A program made the translations under genes and the position numbers. From Actinomycetes bacterium (GTDB taxonomy: Bacteria; Actinomycetota; Acidimicrobiia; Acidimicrobiales; Palsa-688): 22,350 bases of DNA. The DNA lies in NCBI GenBank assembly GCA_021808425.1, contig JAKBBS010000003.1, positions 21,750 to 44,099 of the forward strand, read 5' to 3'. Of this stretch, positions 7,277 to 15,691 are shown piece by piece; within the stretch, counting starts at the first letter, position 1, and each line of letters opens with the position of its first letter. The notes under the pieces were generated by a model. That model was not told where the DNA came from and did no database searches. It saw only the letters and a program-made list of their open reading frames with translations.

Positions 7277-8350
7277 GTGAGTTCGCCCATCGAATCGCTG
7301 CGCCGGTCTCCGCTCGACGGAGCGCACCGCGCTTTGCAGGCGAAGATGGTCCCCTTCGGTGGTTGGGAGATGCCGCTTGCGTACCCGGGGGGAACTCTTG
7401 CAGAACACATGGCGTGCCGGAGCGACGCGGCTGTCTTCGACGTCAGCCACCTCGGGACGGTCCGAGTGGAAGGCCCTGACGCCAAAGCGGTCTTGCAGGC
7501 CGCGTTCACGAACGATCTCGACAAGATCTCCCCCGGCCGGGCGCAGTACACTCACCTGCTGGACGACGCTGACGGCAGCGTCTTGGACGACATCATCGTC
7601 TGGTGGGTTGACGAGGAGCGATTCGACGTGATGCCCAACGCGTCGAACACCGCCCGGGTGCGCCGGGCAGTCGGCGGGACAGACGTCACCTCCGAGCGGG
7701 CGGTCATCGCGTTAGCCGGTCCGTCAGCCCGCCTTAAACTAGCGACGGTATCGCCCGAGGCTGCGAGCGTCGGACGGTTCCGCGTGGCCCCTTTTGCGTG
7801 GCGCGGCGTGCACTGCCTGGCCGCAGGAACCGGCTATACCGGCGAGGACGGGGTCGAATGCTCGATCCCTGCCAGCGCAGCCGCAGATTTCTGGGAGTCC
7901 GTTCGCGTCGCCGGATTCCGTCCGGCCGGGCTCGGAGCGCGAGATACGCTGCGCTTGGAGGCTGCGCTCCCACTTCACGGCCATGAGCTCGGGCCGGGTA
8001 TCACTCCACTTCAGGCTGGTCTTGCCTGGGTGATCGCGTGGGACAAGGCGGCAGGGTTTCCCGGTCGCGCGGCGTTGGAACGCGAGCGTCGGGCCGGCAT
8101 CTCGCGTGTTCTCGCCGGTGTGATCGCCGACGGGCGCCAGCCGCCCCGCGCCGGAGCCTCTGTGGTCTTCGAGGGAAAGGTTGTCGGTGAAGTGACGAGC
8201 GGGAACTTCTCGCCCGTCGTCGAACGCGGTATAGGGCTTGCCCTCATGGAGCCCTCCTGCGAAGTCGGGGCAGCGGTGCAGGTAGAGGCACGAGGCCGTC
8301 GTGTAGCCGCTACGGTGTGCGCGCTGCCGTTCGTCGCGAAGAAACACTGA
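7277..8350 (+). CDS. gcvT: Aminomethyltransferase (glycine cleavage T protein)
   Basis: The T protein moves the methylene carbon from the aminomethyl-lipoyl H protein to tetrahydrofolate and releases ammonia. The length of 357 residues is normal. Family motifs in order: LDGAHRALQAKMVPFGGWEMPL, FDVSHLG at 54-60, the VLDDIIVW segment with the catalytic-type Asp, YTGEDG at 187-192, GLGARDTLRLEAALPLHGHEL, and the C-terminal GEVTSGNFSP. The GTG start at 7277 gives the expected N-terminus. The gcvPA coding region begins 31 bases after the stop. A leaderless promoter seems to precede it. The first-step partner, the P protein, is encoded in two subunits downstream. Confidence 0.96.
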   Translation: MSSPIESLRRSPLDGAHRALQAKMVPFGGWEMPLAYPGGTLAEHMACRSDAAVFDVSHLGTVRVEGPDAKAVLQAAFTNDLDKISPGRAQYTHLLDDADGSVLDDIIVWWVDEERFDVMPNASNTARVRRAVGGTDVTSERAVIALAGPSARLKLATVSPEAASVGRFRVAPFAWRGVHCLAAGTGYTGEDGVECSIPASAAADFWESVRVAGFRPAGLGARDTLRLEAALPLHGHELGPGITPLQAGLAWVIAWDKAAGFPGRAALERERRAGISRVLAGVIADGRQPPRAGASVVFEGKVVGEVTSGNFSPVVERGIGLALMEPSCEVGAAVQVEARGRRVAATVCALPFVAKKH

Positions 8351-8381
8351 CACAAGCTCAGACAGGAAGGGTTCACCTCAG

Positions 8382-9728
8382 TTGGGTCATTTCGTCCCTC
8401 ACAGCGACGCCGATATCGAGCGGATGCTCGCCGATCTCGGCCTAGCGTCACTAGACGAGCTTTTCGCTGTCGTCCCCGAGGCGCTTCGCCTCGCGCGCGG
8501 TCTCGCCCTCGAGCCGGGCCGCTCCGAAGCGGATGTGGCATTCGAGATGGAGCATCTCGCCGCCGCGAACCGCTGCGGGCCGGAGCTTGTCTGTTTCGCC
8601 GGCGCAGGCGCCTATGACCACGAGGTGCCAGCAGCGACACGACGTCTCGGCTCGCGCTCCGAGTTCGTTACTGCCTACACCCCTTACCAGCCGGAGGTTT
8701 CGCAGGGGGTACTCCAGGCGCTCTTCGAGTACCAGACGTTCGTGTCGCGCCTTGCCGGCCTCGAGATAGCCAACGCCTCCCTCTACGACGGGGCGTCGGC
8801 GACCGTGGAGGCCCTCAACATGGCGGCCAGCCCGAAGGGTCGCTCGATCATGTGGGTGAGCGGCGCGTTGCACCCGAACTGGCGGGCGGTGATCAAGACG
8901 TTCTCCGCCGGTTCGGGCCACGACATTGTCGAGATACCGACACGCGACGGCCACACCGACTGGGACGCGGCGCCGCCAGGGGAGCCAGCGGCGGTCGTCG
9001 TGGCGAACCCGAACTTTTTCGGCGTCGTGGAGGACGTCTCGGCTGCACGTACGGCCGCCGACCGCCACTCGGCAGCGCTTGTCGTCGCGTTCGACCCGGT
9101 GTCGGCCGGCCTTTTGCGCACGCCGGGGGAGATGGGGGCGGACATAGCTGTCGGGGAAGGACAGCCTCTCGGAACCCCTATGTCGTTCGGCGGTCCGTAC
9201 CTCGGGCTTTTCGCCTGCCGCGGCGACCTCGTCCGCCGCCTACCGGGCCGTCTCGTCGGGCGAACACGCGACGTGGCCGGACGCAACGCTTATGTCACGA
9301 CCCTCCGCGCGCGTGAGCAGGACATACGTCGCGAGAAGGCGTCGTCGAATGTTTGCACAAACCAGACGCTCATAGCTGTAGCTGCGATGATCCAGCTGTC
9401 CTGGCTCGGCACGAGCGGCCTGGCGGAACTGGCGCTTCGCTGCGCCCGGGGGGCCCGCTACACCCGCGAAGCACTCCTCGCTCTGCCGGGCGTCGAGGAG
9501 TTCGTGGCAGGAGCGACTTTGCGGGAGTTCGCGTTGAAGTTGCCGGTCGACGCGGCGACGGTCATCGAGAGGATGGCCGAGGAGGGTTTCCTTGCGGGCG
9601 TCGCGGTAGGCGTGGAGAGGGGAGTGGCGACCCTCGACGGCGAGGCGCTGCTCGTCAGCGTCACCGAGCGACGAACCAAGGAGCAGATCGACCGCTATGT
9701 CGAATGTGTAGGCAAGGTGATCAGATGA
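8382..9728 (+). CDS. gcvPA: Glycine dehydrogenase (decarboxylating) subunit 1
   Basis: This is the N-terminal-type half of the pyridoxal-phosphate glycine decarboxylase (P protein), 448 residues. It begins MGHFVPHSDADIERML and carries FAGAGAYDHEVPA, YTPYQPEVSQGVLQALFEYQT, NASLYDGASA and SFGGPYLGLFACR, all typical of GcvPA. This half lacks the cofactor lysine and needs subunit 2 for activity. The start is TTG 8382 with GGAAGG at 8365-8370, 11 bases upstream, which is a rather long spacing. The stop overlaps the gcvPB start (ATGA), so equal, coupled translation is likely. M. tuberculosis has a single-chain P protein instead. Confidence 0.96.
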   Translation: MGHFVPHSDADIERMLADLGLASLDELFAVVPEALRLARGLALEPGRSEADVAFEMEHLAAANRCGPELVCFAGAGAYDHEVPAATRRLGSRSEFVTAYTPYQPEVSQGVLQALFEYQTFVSRLAGLEIANASLYDGASATVEALNMAASPKGRSIMWVSGALHPNWRAVIKTFSAGSGHDIVEIPTRDGHTDWDAAPPGEPAAVVVANPNFFGVVEDVSAARTAADRHSAALVVAFDPVSAGLLRTPGEMGADIAVGEGQPLGTPMSFGGPYLGLFACRGDLVRRLPGRLVGRTRDVAGRNAYVTTLRAREQDIRREKASSNVCTNQTLIAVAAMIQLSWLGTSGLAELALRCARGARYTREALLALPGVEEFVAGATLREFALKLPVDAATVIERMAEEGFLAGVAVGVERGVATLDGEALLVSVTERRTKEQIDRYVECVGKVIR

Positions 9729-11266
9729 CATCGAAGCACAACAAAAGGGTGCCAGCGCCCGCCGGGAAGGCGACGAGCGCACCGGTTATGGGTAGGGACA
9801 GCGAAGCGACGATATTCGAGTACTCCAGCCCCGGGCGGAAGGCGTGGTCATTCCGCTCGACAGGGGTACCGGAATGGGAAGCGTCTGAGCTTGTAGCTCC
9901 AGGCCTTCTCAGGAGCGAACCGGTCGAGCTTGTCGAAGTACCCGAGAGGGATCTTGTGGCTCACGTGACGAGACTCACCCACCGCCAGTACTCCGTCGAC
10001 CTCGGCGCCTACCCGCTCGGGTCGTGCACCATGAAGTACAACCCGAAGCTCTGCGACGACGCAGCATCGCTTCCGGGGCTCGCGAATGTCCATCCTGCTA
10101 CGCCGGCGAGCCATTGCCAGGGCTGGCTTGAGCTGCTTTGGAGCCTATCTAATGCCCTCTGCGAGGTGACCGGCATGAAAGCCGCGACCCTCGCGCCTCC
10201 GGCGGGAGCCGCAGGAGAGCTGACCGGACTTCTGCTGATGAGAGCCTGGCACGACTCGCACGCAGAGACGAGGACGAAGGTGATCATCCCCGACTCGGCT
10301 CACGGCACTAACCCGGCGTCTGTCACGCTCGGAGGCTACGAGACCGTCACCGTAGCGAGCGATGATCGGGGACTCGTAGATATGACAGCCCTTCGGAATC
10401 GTCTTGACGGTGACGTGGCAGGGATCATGCTCACCAACCCGAACACTTTGGGACTCTTCGAAGAGGACATCGCCGAGATCGCTGCCGCGGCGCACGACAT
10501 CGGGGCGCTTCTCTATTACGACGGAGCGAACCTCAACGCCATCCTCGGTGTCACCCGCCCCGGCGACATGGGCTTCGACATTGTGCACATGAACCTCCAC
10601 AAGACTTTCGCCGTCCCACACGGCGGGGGAGGGCCGGGCGCCGGCCCTGTCGCAGTATCGGCGAGATTGGAGGATTTCCTGCCGGGCCCGCTTGCGCAGC
10701 GAGGCGACGACGGAACCTTCACATGGGTCGAGCCGGCACATTCAATAGGCCGAGTGCACAGCTGGTACGGGAACGCGCTTGCGCTGGCGCGTGCGTGGTC
10801 GTACATTCTCGCCAACGGAGGGGACGGGCTTCGCCGTGTCGCCGAGGGGGCTGTCCTCAACTCGAACTGGCTTCGCGCCCGTCTTCGCGGTGTCTACGAC
10901 ATACCTTTCGACCGGCCTGCGATGCACGAGTTCGTGGCGTCGACCTCGACCCTCAAGAAGCGGACCGGCCTCAAGGCGCTCGACGTGGCGAAGCGGATGC
11001 TCGAAGAGGGATTTCACGCTCCGACCGTTTATTTCCCGCTGATCGTGGAGGAGGCGCTCATGATCGAGCCGACCGAGACGGAGAGCGTCGAAACGCTAGA
11101 GGCGCTCGCGGAGGCGCTGATCAACATCGCCAGGGAGGAGGCCGGAGAGGCGAGGCACGCCCCGCGTTCGACCCCGGTCGGTCGAGTCGACGAGGCTCTC
11201 GCAGCCCGGCGCCTGCAGGCGACTTGGGATGCGGTGCTCGCCGACGAAGGGCCTGGCGAAGGCTGA
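9725..11266 (+). CDS. gcvPB: Glycine dehydrogenase (decarboxylating) subunit 2
   Basis: This is the cofactor-binding half of the P protein. Pyridoxal phosphate should be bound by Lys293 in the motif NLHKTFAVPHGGGGPG. Other family blocks are RLTHRQYSVDLGAYPLGSCTMKYNPK, NVHPATP, the LAPPAGAAGELTG segment, PDSAHGTNPAS and LTNPNTLGLFE. The open frame extends far upstream inside gcvPA, but ATG 9725 is chosen because it overlaps the gcvPA stop (ATGA) and matches family starts; 513 residues result. The first ~25 residues are a poorly conserved basic leader. The gene converges with the pilin operon, with 51 bases between the two stops. Confidence 0.96.
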   Translation: MTSKHNKRVPAPAGKATSAPVMGRDSEATIFEYSSPGRKAWSFRSTGVPEWEASELVAPGLLRSEPVELVEVPERDLVAHVTRLTHRQYSVDLGAYPLGSCTMKYNPKLCDDAASLPGLANVHPATPASHCQGWLELLWSLSNALCEVTGMKAATLAPPAGAAGELTGLLLMRAWHDSHAETRTKVIIPDSAHGTNPASVTLGGYETVTVASDDRGLVDMTALRNRLDGDVAGIMLTNPNTLGLFEEDIAEIAAAAHDIGALLYYDGANLNAILGVTRPGDMGFDIVHMNLHKTFAVPHGGGGPGAGPVAVSARLEDFLPGPLAQRGDDGTFTWVEPAHSIGRVHSWYGNALALARAWSYILANGGDGLRRVAEGAVLNSNWLRARLRGVYDIPFDRPAMHEFVASTSTLKKRTGLKALDVAKRMLEEGFHAPTVYFPLIVEEALMIEPTETESVETLEALAEALINIAREEAGEARHAPRSTPVGRVDEALAARRLQATWDAVLADEGPGEG

Positions 11267-11275
11267 ATCCTCGGT

Positions 11276-11301
11276 CCGGGTCGGGGGGTGACACCGACCG
11301 G
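11276..11301. terminator. Possible shared terminator hairpin between convergent gcvPB and pilX
   Basis: GTCGG (11280-11284) pairs with CCGAC (11294-11298), and an outer CCG pairs with CGG past a bulged G. There is no T-run on either strand, so it is a candidate only. It lies in the 51-base gap between two convergent stops, where a bidirectional terminator would be expected. Confidence 0.3.
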
Positions 11302-11317
11302 CTCGCGGCTCGGCGCG

Positions 11318-13153
11318 TCAGCCTTCGTAAGTGTTCGCGATGTTGGAGGCTCCGTAGTTTGGCGGAGCGTTCCATTTCTGCGTGAGGCTGCCAGTGCACG
11401 GGGCGACTTGGAGCATCGTGAAGCTCGCGCCGGTGTACCCGGACGGGTAGACGACTCCGTAAGCGCTGTTCGCCTGCAAGCAGTACCCGCGGTAGTCCTG
11501 GTAGGTGTAGTTGTCGACGCTGCCGCCCGTCGTTCCGGAGTTGATCCAGATCTGCGTCGACGCGCCTGACAGGGCTGACGCGCCTTGACTCGAGAGATTG
11601 GATATGAGCGTCGAGCAGTTCTGCACCGTGACCGCCGTCGCCCCGGCAGACGGGTAGGTGATCGGGTAGCCACCGCCCGGCGTGTCGGCCGGGTTGTTCG
11701 CCGCGTCGGTGGCCGTCGTCAGGCAGTACGGGGTGACGCCGCTCTGTGGGGAGAGAGGATTGCTCGGGCAGCCAGCGCTCGTGTACTGGGGGGTATAGAG
11801 AAGCACGGCGTTTGCCGGCTCCCCGTAGGAGCCGAGCGGGACGGTGCACCACCTTTGGTTCCAGATCGGGTAGATCGAGGTGTTCGGGAACTGCTTGCAC
11901 GTGTAGTCGATGAGGGCGCCAAAGTTTACGTCCTGGTTGGTGACGTCTATGCAGCGGCCGAACTCGGCGTAGTTGATCAGCTGGTCCGTCGGGCCGATAG
12001 TCCCGGGAACCGGGTTGGAGCCGCCGGCGCCGACCGTCGCTTGCATAGTCCACGTCTGGTCGGTTGCGTAGCCGCCTCCGCCGCAGTTCGTCCCGATGTA
12101 TGTGCCGGATCCTGCGGGATTGTAGCCGGCGGGACTGCTAGAGGAGATCGAGTTGTCGAGGCACCAGCCGTTCGGCCCACCGGAGGAGTTGACGCCCTCG
12201 ATGGAGTCGGCGTCGTTGACGCCCCACTGCTGCGACAGCGGTGCCGGCGAGAGGCACGGAGCGACGTACACGGTGGTGTCGGTGGGGTTCGTCACTGTCG
12301 TCGAGCCGTTCTGCCCCTGGTCGACTATGCAATACGCCTGCCCGGCTATGAGGGTCTGGAGTGTGTAGTCCTGCTGGTAGGAGAACACGAGAGACGGGCT
12401 CGGGTTCGACGCGTTGCAACTCGACGACATCACCAGCTCGAAGCCGGTCGAATACGCGGGGCCTACCTCGGCGCAGAAGGTCTGGCCTGCGCTGTCGGGG
12501 TAAGTGTAGATAAGTCCGCCGGGGATGTTGGCGTTGGTGGGCGACGAGAAGTTGTAGGTCGAGTTCTCTGTTCGGCTGATCACCGCCGAGCTCGACAGGT
12601 TGTCGCCGCCTACAGAGGTGATCTGCGCCTGGTGGACGCTGAATGCAACGTTCGCTGAGGAAGGTTGAGGCCCCTGGCCTTGGACGCAGGTCGCCGCGGG
12701 GGATATTCCGGAGCTTGTCTGGAGCAGGTAGGTCACCTGCGCTTTGTAGGAGATCGTCGTGTTGCTCGACGTGCTCGACGACACCGTACCGTCAATGGCA
12801 CTGCACGGCAGGTCGGCCACGTCGCCGACGACGCTCGAACCGCTGCCCGTCACCGCCGCGCGAATATCCGCGACCGCCGCCTGTACTCCTGCGAGGGCGC
12901 CCTGTAGCGCGTCGTTTCGCTGGTTGGACTGTGTCGCCTGGCCGAGACTGAAGAACGCCTGGTTCGCGACCGACGCCAGAACTATCGACGCGATCAGCAG
13001 CAAACTGAGAGCTATTACGAGCGACCCCCGCTCGTCGGTGCCACGACCGAAATTGCGGGCTTCCCCCAGCCGCGCGAGAAGCGGACCTCGGCGCGGGTGC
13101 TCATGGACCGTTGGGCGCCGTTTAGCCCTGTTTGGGTCTCGGTTGTTGCTCAT
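11318..13153 (-). CDS. PilX-like minor pilin with ricin-B-like (QxW) C-terminal region
   Basis: The start is ATG 13153, overlapping the upstream stop (ATGA); a GTG 12 bases earlier is the alternative. At 611 residues it is much longer than ordinary PilX pilins. After a 43-residue basic leader, ERGSLVIALSLLLIASIVLAS forms the hydrophobic pilin helix (44-63), preceded by a Gly that may be the cleavage site and lacking Glu5, as in PilX/GspK types. The rest is Ser/Thr/Gly/Asn-rich and cysteine-containing, with recurring W motifs near residues 308 (QQW), 368 (QTW), 435 (NQRW), 536 (TQIW) and 594 (TQKW). GRCIDVTNQDVNFGALIDYTC resembles ricin-type beta-trefoil repeats, so carbohydrate binding at the pilus tip is a plausible inference. 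It is the last gene of the operon. Confidence 0.78.
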   Translation of the reverse strand: MSNNRDPNRAKRRPTVHEHPRRGPLLARLGEARNFGRGTDERGSLVIALSLLLIASIVLASVANQAFFSLGQATQSNQRNDALQGALAGVQAAVADIRAAVTGSGSSVVGDVADLPCSAIDGTVSSSTSSNTTISYKAQVTYLLQTSSGISPAATCVQGQGPQPSSANVAFSVHQAQITSVGGDNLSSSAVISRTENSTYNFSSPTNANIPGGLIYTYPDSAGQTFCAEVGPAYSTGFELVMSSSCNASNPSPSLVFSYQQDYTLQTLIAGQAYCIVDQGQNGSTTVTNPTDTTVYVAPCLSPAPLSQQWGVNDADSIEGVNSSGGPNGWCLDNSISSSSPAGYNPAGSGTYIGTNCGGGGYATDQTWTMQATVGAGGSNPVPGTIGPTDQLINYAEFGRCIDVTNQDVNFGALIDYTCKQFPNTSIYPIWNQRWCTVPLGSYGEPANAVLLYTPQYTSAGCPSNPLSPQSGVTPYCLTTATDAANNPADTPGGGYPITYPSAGATAVTVQNCSTLISNLSSQGASALSGASTQIWINSGTTGGSVDNYTYQDYRGYCLQANSAYGVVYPSGYTGASFTMLQVAPCTGSLTQKWNAPPNYGASNIANTYEG

Positions 13154-13824
13154 GAGAGCGGGCACGCGCTGGTCGTGGGCGGGTTAGCAGTCGTGGAGTT
13201 GACGGCGGTGAAGGTCACAGTCGCAACCGACGACACGGCCGGGACTGTCGCAGTGGATCCCGAGTCGAGCGAGACCAGCACCTGCTGGCGGATCAAGGAC
13301 CCTGAGGTCGCGTTCGGTACGCTGAACACAGGCTGGCTCGGCGCGCTCGACAGCCCTGACCCGATTATCGACCACGGCGTGGCGGCTGAGACGCTGCCGC
13401 CAGCGTCCCATGTTCGCTGCTCCAGCTGACCTTTCGTGGTGTCATAGAGAAGTTCGGTGCACTGAGGGTGGCCGAGAGTGGCGATCGTCCAAGCGGAGTA
13501 GAACGTGAGCGCGTAGTCGCCGCTCGGTACCGCGGACGCGTCCGTCGGCGCCGTCGAGCATGGGTCGCCCGCCGCAGCGGTCCACCCGTAGGGGCAGTCG
13601 ATGCTGGCGGCGTAGCGGATCTCCTTGTCGAGTGCGATGAACGCCAAGCCGACTTGCGAAGAGGTGCTGTCGAGCGACGCGGCCTGGTTCTGCTGGGTCA
13701 TCACGTTGATGATCGACACGAGCACCATCACCGCGACGAGTGACATGATCACCATCGTGACAAGCAGTTCGATGAGGGTGAAGCCCTCGTCGCCTCGTTC
13801 TTTCAGGCGGTCGCGCCCGCTCAT
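13150..13824 (-). CDS. PilW-like prepilin
   Basis: This has a classical type IV prepilin N-terminus. The leader MSGRDRLKERGDEG is followed by FTLIELLVTMVIM; cleavage after Gly14 would give mature Phe1 and Glu5. Then come a hydrophobic helix and a ~180-residue globular part with a few cysteines (DCPYG, DPCST, HPQCTE, a C-terminal SACPLS). ATG 13824 is preferred because it overlaps the upstream stop (ATGA), leaving 224 residues; an ATG nine bases earlier is also in frame. Its position between PilV- and PilX-like genes suits a PilW-type minor pilin, which helps prime pilus assembly at the inner membrane. Confidence 0.85.
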   Translation of the reverse strand: MSGRDRLKERGDEGFTLIELLVTMVIMSLVAVMVLVSIINVMTQQNQAASLDSTSSQVGLAFIALDKEIRYAASIDCPYGWTAAAGDPCSTAPTDASAVPSGDYALTFYSAWTIATLGHPQCTELLYDTTKGQLEQRTWDAGGSVSAATPWSIIGSGLSSAPSQPVFSVPNATSGSLIRQQVLVSLDSGSTATVPAVSSVATVTFTAVNSTTANPPTTSACPLS

Positions 13825-15143
13825 AGAGGCCATGCCTTGCTCGCACCGTCGGCGGTAACCGTCGACGACCAGGTCGCCTGCGACCCGGCGTTTGCTAGGG
13901 CGGACACTTGCGACGACGACAGGGCGCTCGGGAATACCGCCGCGTCGGACAGCGAGCCTTGGAGGAAGTTCTGGTCAGGGTTATCCGGCCAGCCCGAAAC
14001 GTTGTCCCAGCCTACGTTCCAGTACCCGGTGTAGGCCTGGGATGACTTGACAGACGAGTTCGACGCCACCTGCGAACCGTCGACGTAAAGAGTCATGCCG
14101 GCAGTGGTGCTGATCGACGCGACCGCCAGGTGCCAGTCGCCGCCGTTGTAGGTGCCGGGACTTTTGAGCTCGACGGTGCTGCCGTTGTAGGCGCCGAAGA
14201 CGACGTGTCCGGCGTTGTCGACCCAGAGCATCTTGTCCCAGTCGTTGCCGCCGCTCCCGCTCGCGGTGTTGGCGAAGCCCATCAGGGCCCCTCCCGACTC
14301 CGACGTCTCGAACCAGACTGCGATAGTGAAGCTGGAACTGGACGGTCCCGGCGAGCTGTTGAGCTCGGCGCCGTAAGAGCCGGAATCTCCCGAGAACTTC
14401 ACGGAACTCGAGCTGGGGCTGCTGTCGGTGAAGGGCCCAGAATCCGACGAGCTTTGCCCGTTGTAGATGCACATCGGGTCCGTGGAGTCCGCAGTGTCCG
14501 CGAGTGACGTCGAACCATTCGGGCACGGAGGCGGTGGGGAAGTGGTGGTAGTGGTGCTCGATGACGACGACCCGCTCGGAATCACTTCCGCGAACTGAGG
14601 GTCAGTTCCAGTGCTTATCAGGCTGGAGGTCACATAGTCGCACGAGTTAGCCGGGCAGACACCCGTCGCCGGCCACGAAACAGCGACGACGACGCGCACC
14701 ATCGGCGCACCTGACGAGGTGGTGTTGCACGCGCTCGAAGCCTGTCCCTGCTGTAGGTAACAGATACCCATGAAGGTCTGAGTCGTGAAGTGGTAGTTGT
14801 CTATGACCGAGTTCGACGACAGGGGTACTGCCGGCGTTCCTGTCGTCTGGTCGTATTGGTCGGTGTTGACGAGACTTACCCCGTGCGGGGTCGATGTGGC
14901 GCTGCCCGCGGATCTGCCGTTTAGCAGCTGAGTCGGGTCGATCGCCCTCGTGTAGTCGACTGCAGTGTCCGCCAGCACGGATGCGACCTGGCGTACACGG
15001 CCCTGGTTGCCGGCCTGGGTGCCGCTCGTTGCCGCAGACAGGAACATCGGGAACAAAAGGGCGAGGATCGCCACGGCGATTAGGGTTTCTATCAAGGTGA
15101 AGCCGCTTTCGTCGGCATCACCAGAGCGACGCCTGCGCGACAT
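13821..15143 (-). CDS. PilV-like prepilin with C-terminal LamG-like domain
   Basis: The leader MSRRRRSGDADESG precedes FTLIETLIAVAILALLFPMFL; cleavage after Gly14 and Glu at mature position 5 are both as expected. ATG 15143 is preferred over GTG 15173 because it gives a normal 14-residue leader; the protein is 440 residues. Residues ~15-190 are the pilin part. A Ser/Thr/Pro-rich linker (SSSSTTTTTSPPPP) follows. Residues ~245-430 look like a LamG/concanavalin-type jelly roll: FTIAVWFET, VDNAGHVVFGAYNG, WHLAVASI, MTLYVDGSQV, and a final SLSDAAVFPSALSSSQVSAL. A pilin carrying this domain may display a sugar- or surface-binding head. It is the first pilin gene of the operon. Confidence 0.85.
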   Translation of the reverse strand: MSRRRRSGDADESGFTLIETLIAVAILALLFPMFLSAATSGTQAGNQGRVRQVASVLADTAVDYTRAIDPTQLLNGRSAGSATSTPHGVSLVNTDQYDQTTGTPAVPLSSNSVIDNYHFTTQTFMGICYLQQGQASSACNTTSSGAPMVRVVVAVSWPATGVCPANSCDYVTSSLISTGTDPQFAEVIPSGSSSSSTTTTTSPPPPCPNGSTSLADTADSTDPMCIYNGQSSSDSGPFTDSSPSSSSVKFSGDSGSYGAELNSSPGPSSSSFTIAVWFETSESGGALMGFANTASGSGGNDWDKMLWVDNAGHVVFGAYNGSTVELKSPGTYNGGDWHLAVASISTTAGMTLYVDGSQVASNSSVKSSQAYTGYWNVGWDNVSGWPDNPDQNFLQGSLSDAAVFPSALSSSQVSALANAGSQATWSSTVTADGASKAWPL

Positions 15144-15289
15144 CACCCGGATTAGTGTCGGAACCCGCTCCACCGCCTACGTGTCGGCAACGCAGCTTCG
15201 AGCCTTTAGTTTGCGTGAGAGGGGGACGTCGCCTACGCGCTACAAGGAATTGGACGAAGACGGCGACGTGGCGGAAGCACGGTCTTCGG

Positions 15290-15691
15290 TCACACGACTT
15301 CGAGCGCGCATCTTAGACCGGGAGTTCTCGCCAGCCTGGCGTCTGCGGTTATCAGGGGTGCGTCAAGCCATACGGCGAGAGCCACGTAGAGCGCATCGTA
15401 GAAACTGATGTTGAACCTCAGGGTCCACGCATAATCGCGCAGCGGCCCGGTGTGCGGGTAGCGGAAGTCGATGTAGGCCCCACAAGCATCAAGCGACGCG
15501 TGTGCCTCCCTGGAAGATATGTAGCCGTTGCGTTCGTGGCGACGCAGCACGTTTCCGACCTCGGCGTCGATAAGGTGTGGGGCATGGCGATCCATCTGCG
15601 GGAGTCGCCTTCGAAGCGCCTCTGAGGCCTCAGTCTTTCCGAGGAGTGCAAAGACGACGGCCGAGGCGTCGAGGACGCAGGCGCCTCTCAG
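15290..15691 (-). CDS. vapC: VapC-like PIN-domain toxin, probable CTG start
   Basis: A PIN-domain RNase of the VapBC type. A conventional start gives only the 101 residues from ATG 15595 and loses the first catalytic Asp. The same frame is open upstream and encodes RGACVLDASAVVFALLG. The likely start is CTG 15691, which overlaps the antitoxin stop (CTGA) and has a perfect GGAGG (15699-15703) seven bases upstream. The protein is then 133 residues, a normal VapC size. All four acidic residues are present: Asp8, Glu44 (LIDAEVGNVL), Asp99 (SFYDALYVALA) and Asp117 (ITADARLA). No ATG, GTG or TTG was seen at a suitable place between the antitoxin stop and the DASA motif. The family is clear; the start codon is inferred. 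Confidence 0.85.
   Translation of the reverse strand: MRGACVLDASAVVFALLGKTEASEALRRRLPQMDRHAPHLIDAEVGNVLRRHERNGYISSREAHASLDACGAYIDFRYPHTGPLRDYAWTLRFNISFYDALYVALAVWLDAPLITADARLARTPGLRCALEVV

Noticed and set aside
11121..12053. Second minus-strand frame of 310 residues overlapping the PilX-like and gcvPB genes
   Set aside because: It overlaps both coding regions in another frame and has no recognisable sequence.
11585..12658. Plus-strand open frame of 357 residues opposite the PilX-like gene
   Set aside because: The Arg/Val/Gly-rich translation has no domain features, whereas the minus strand has a pilin helix, QxW motifs and operon overlaps.
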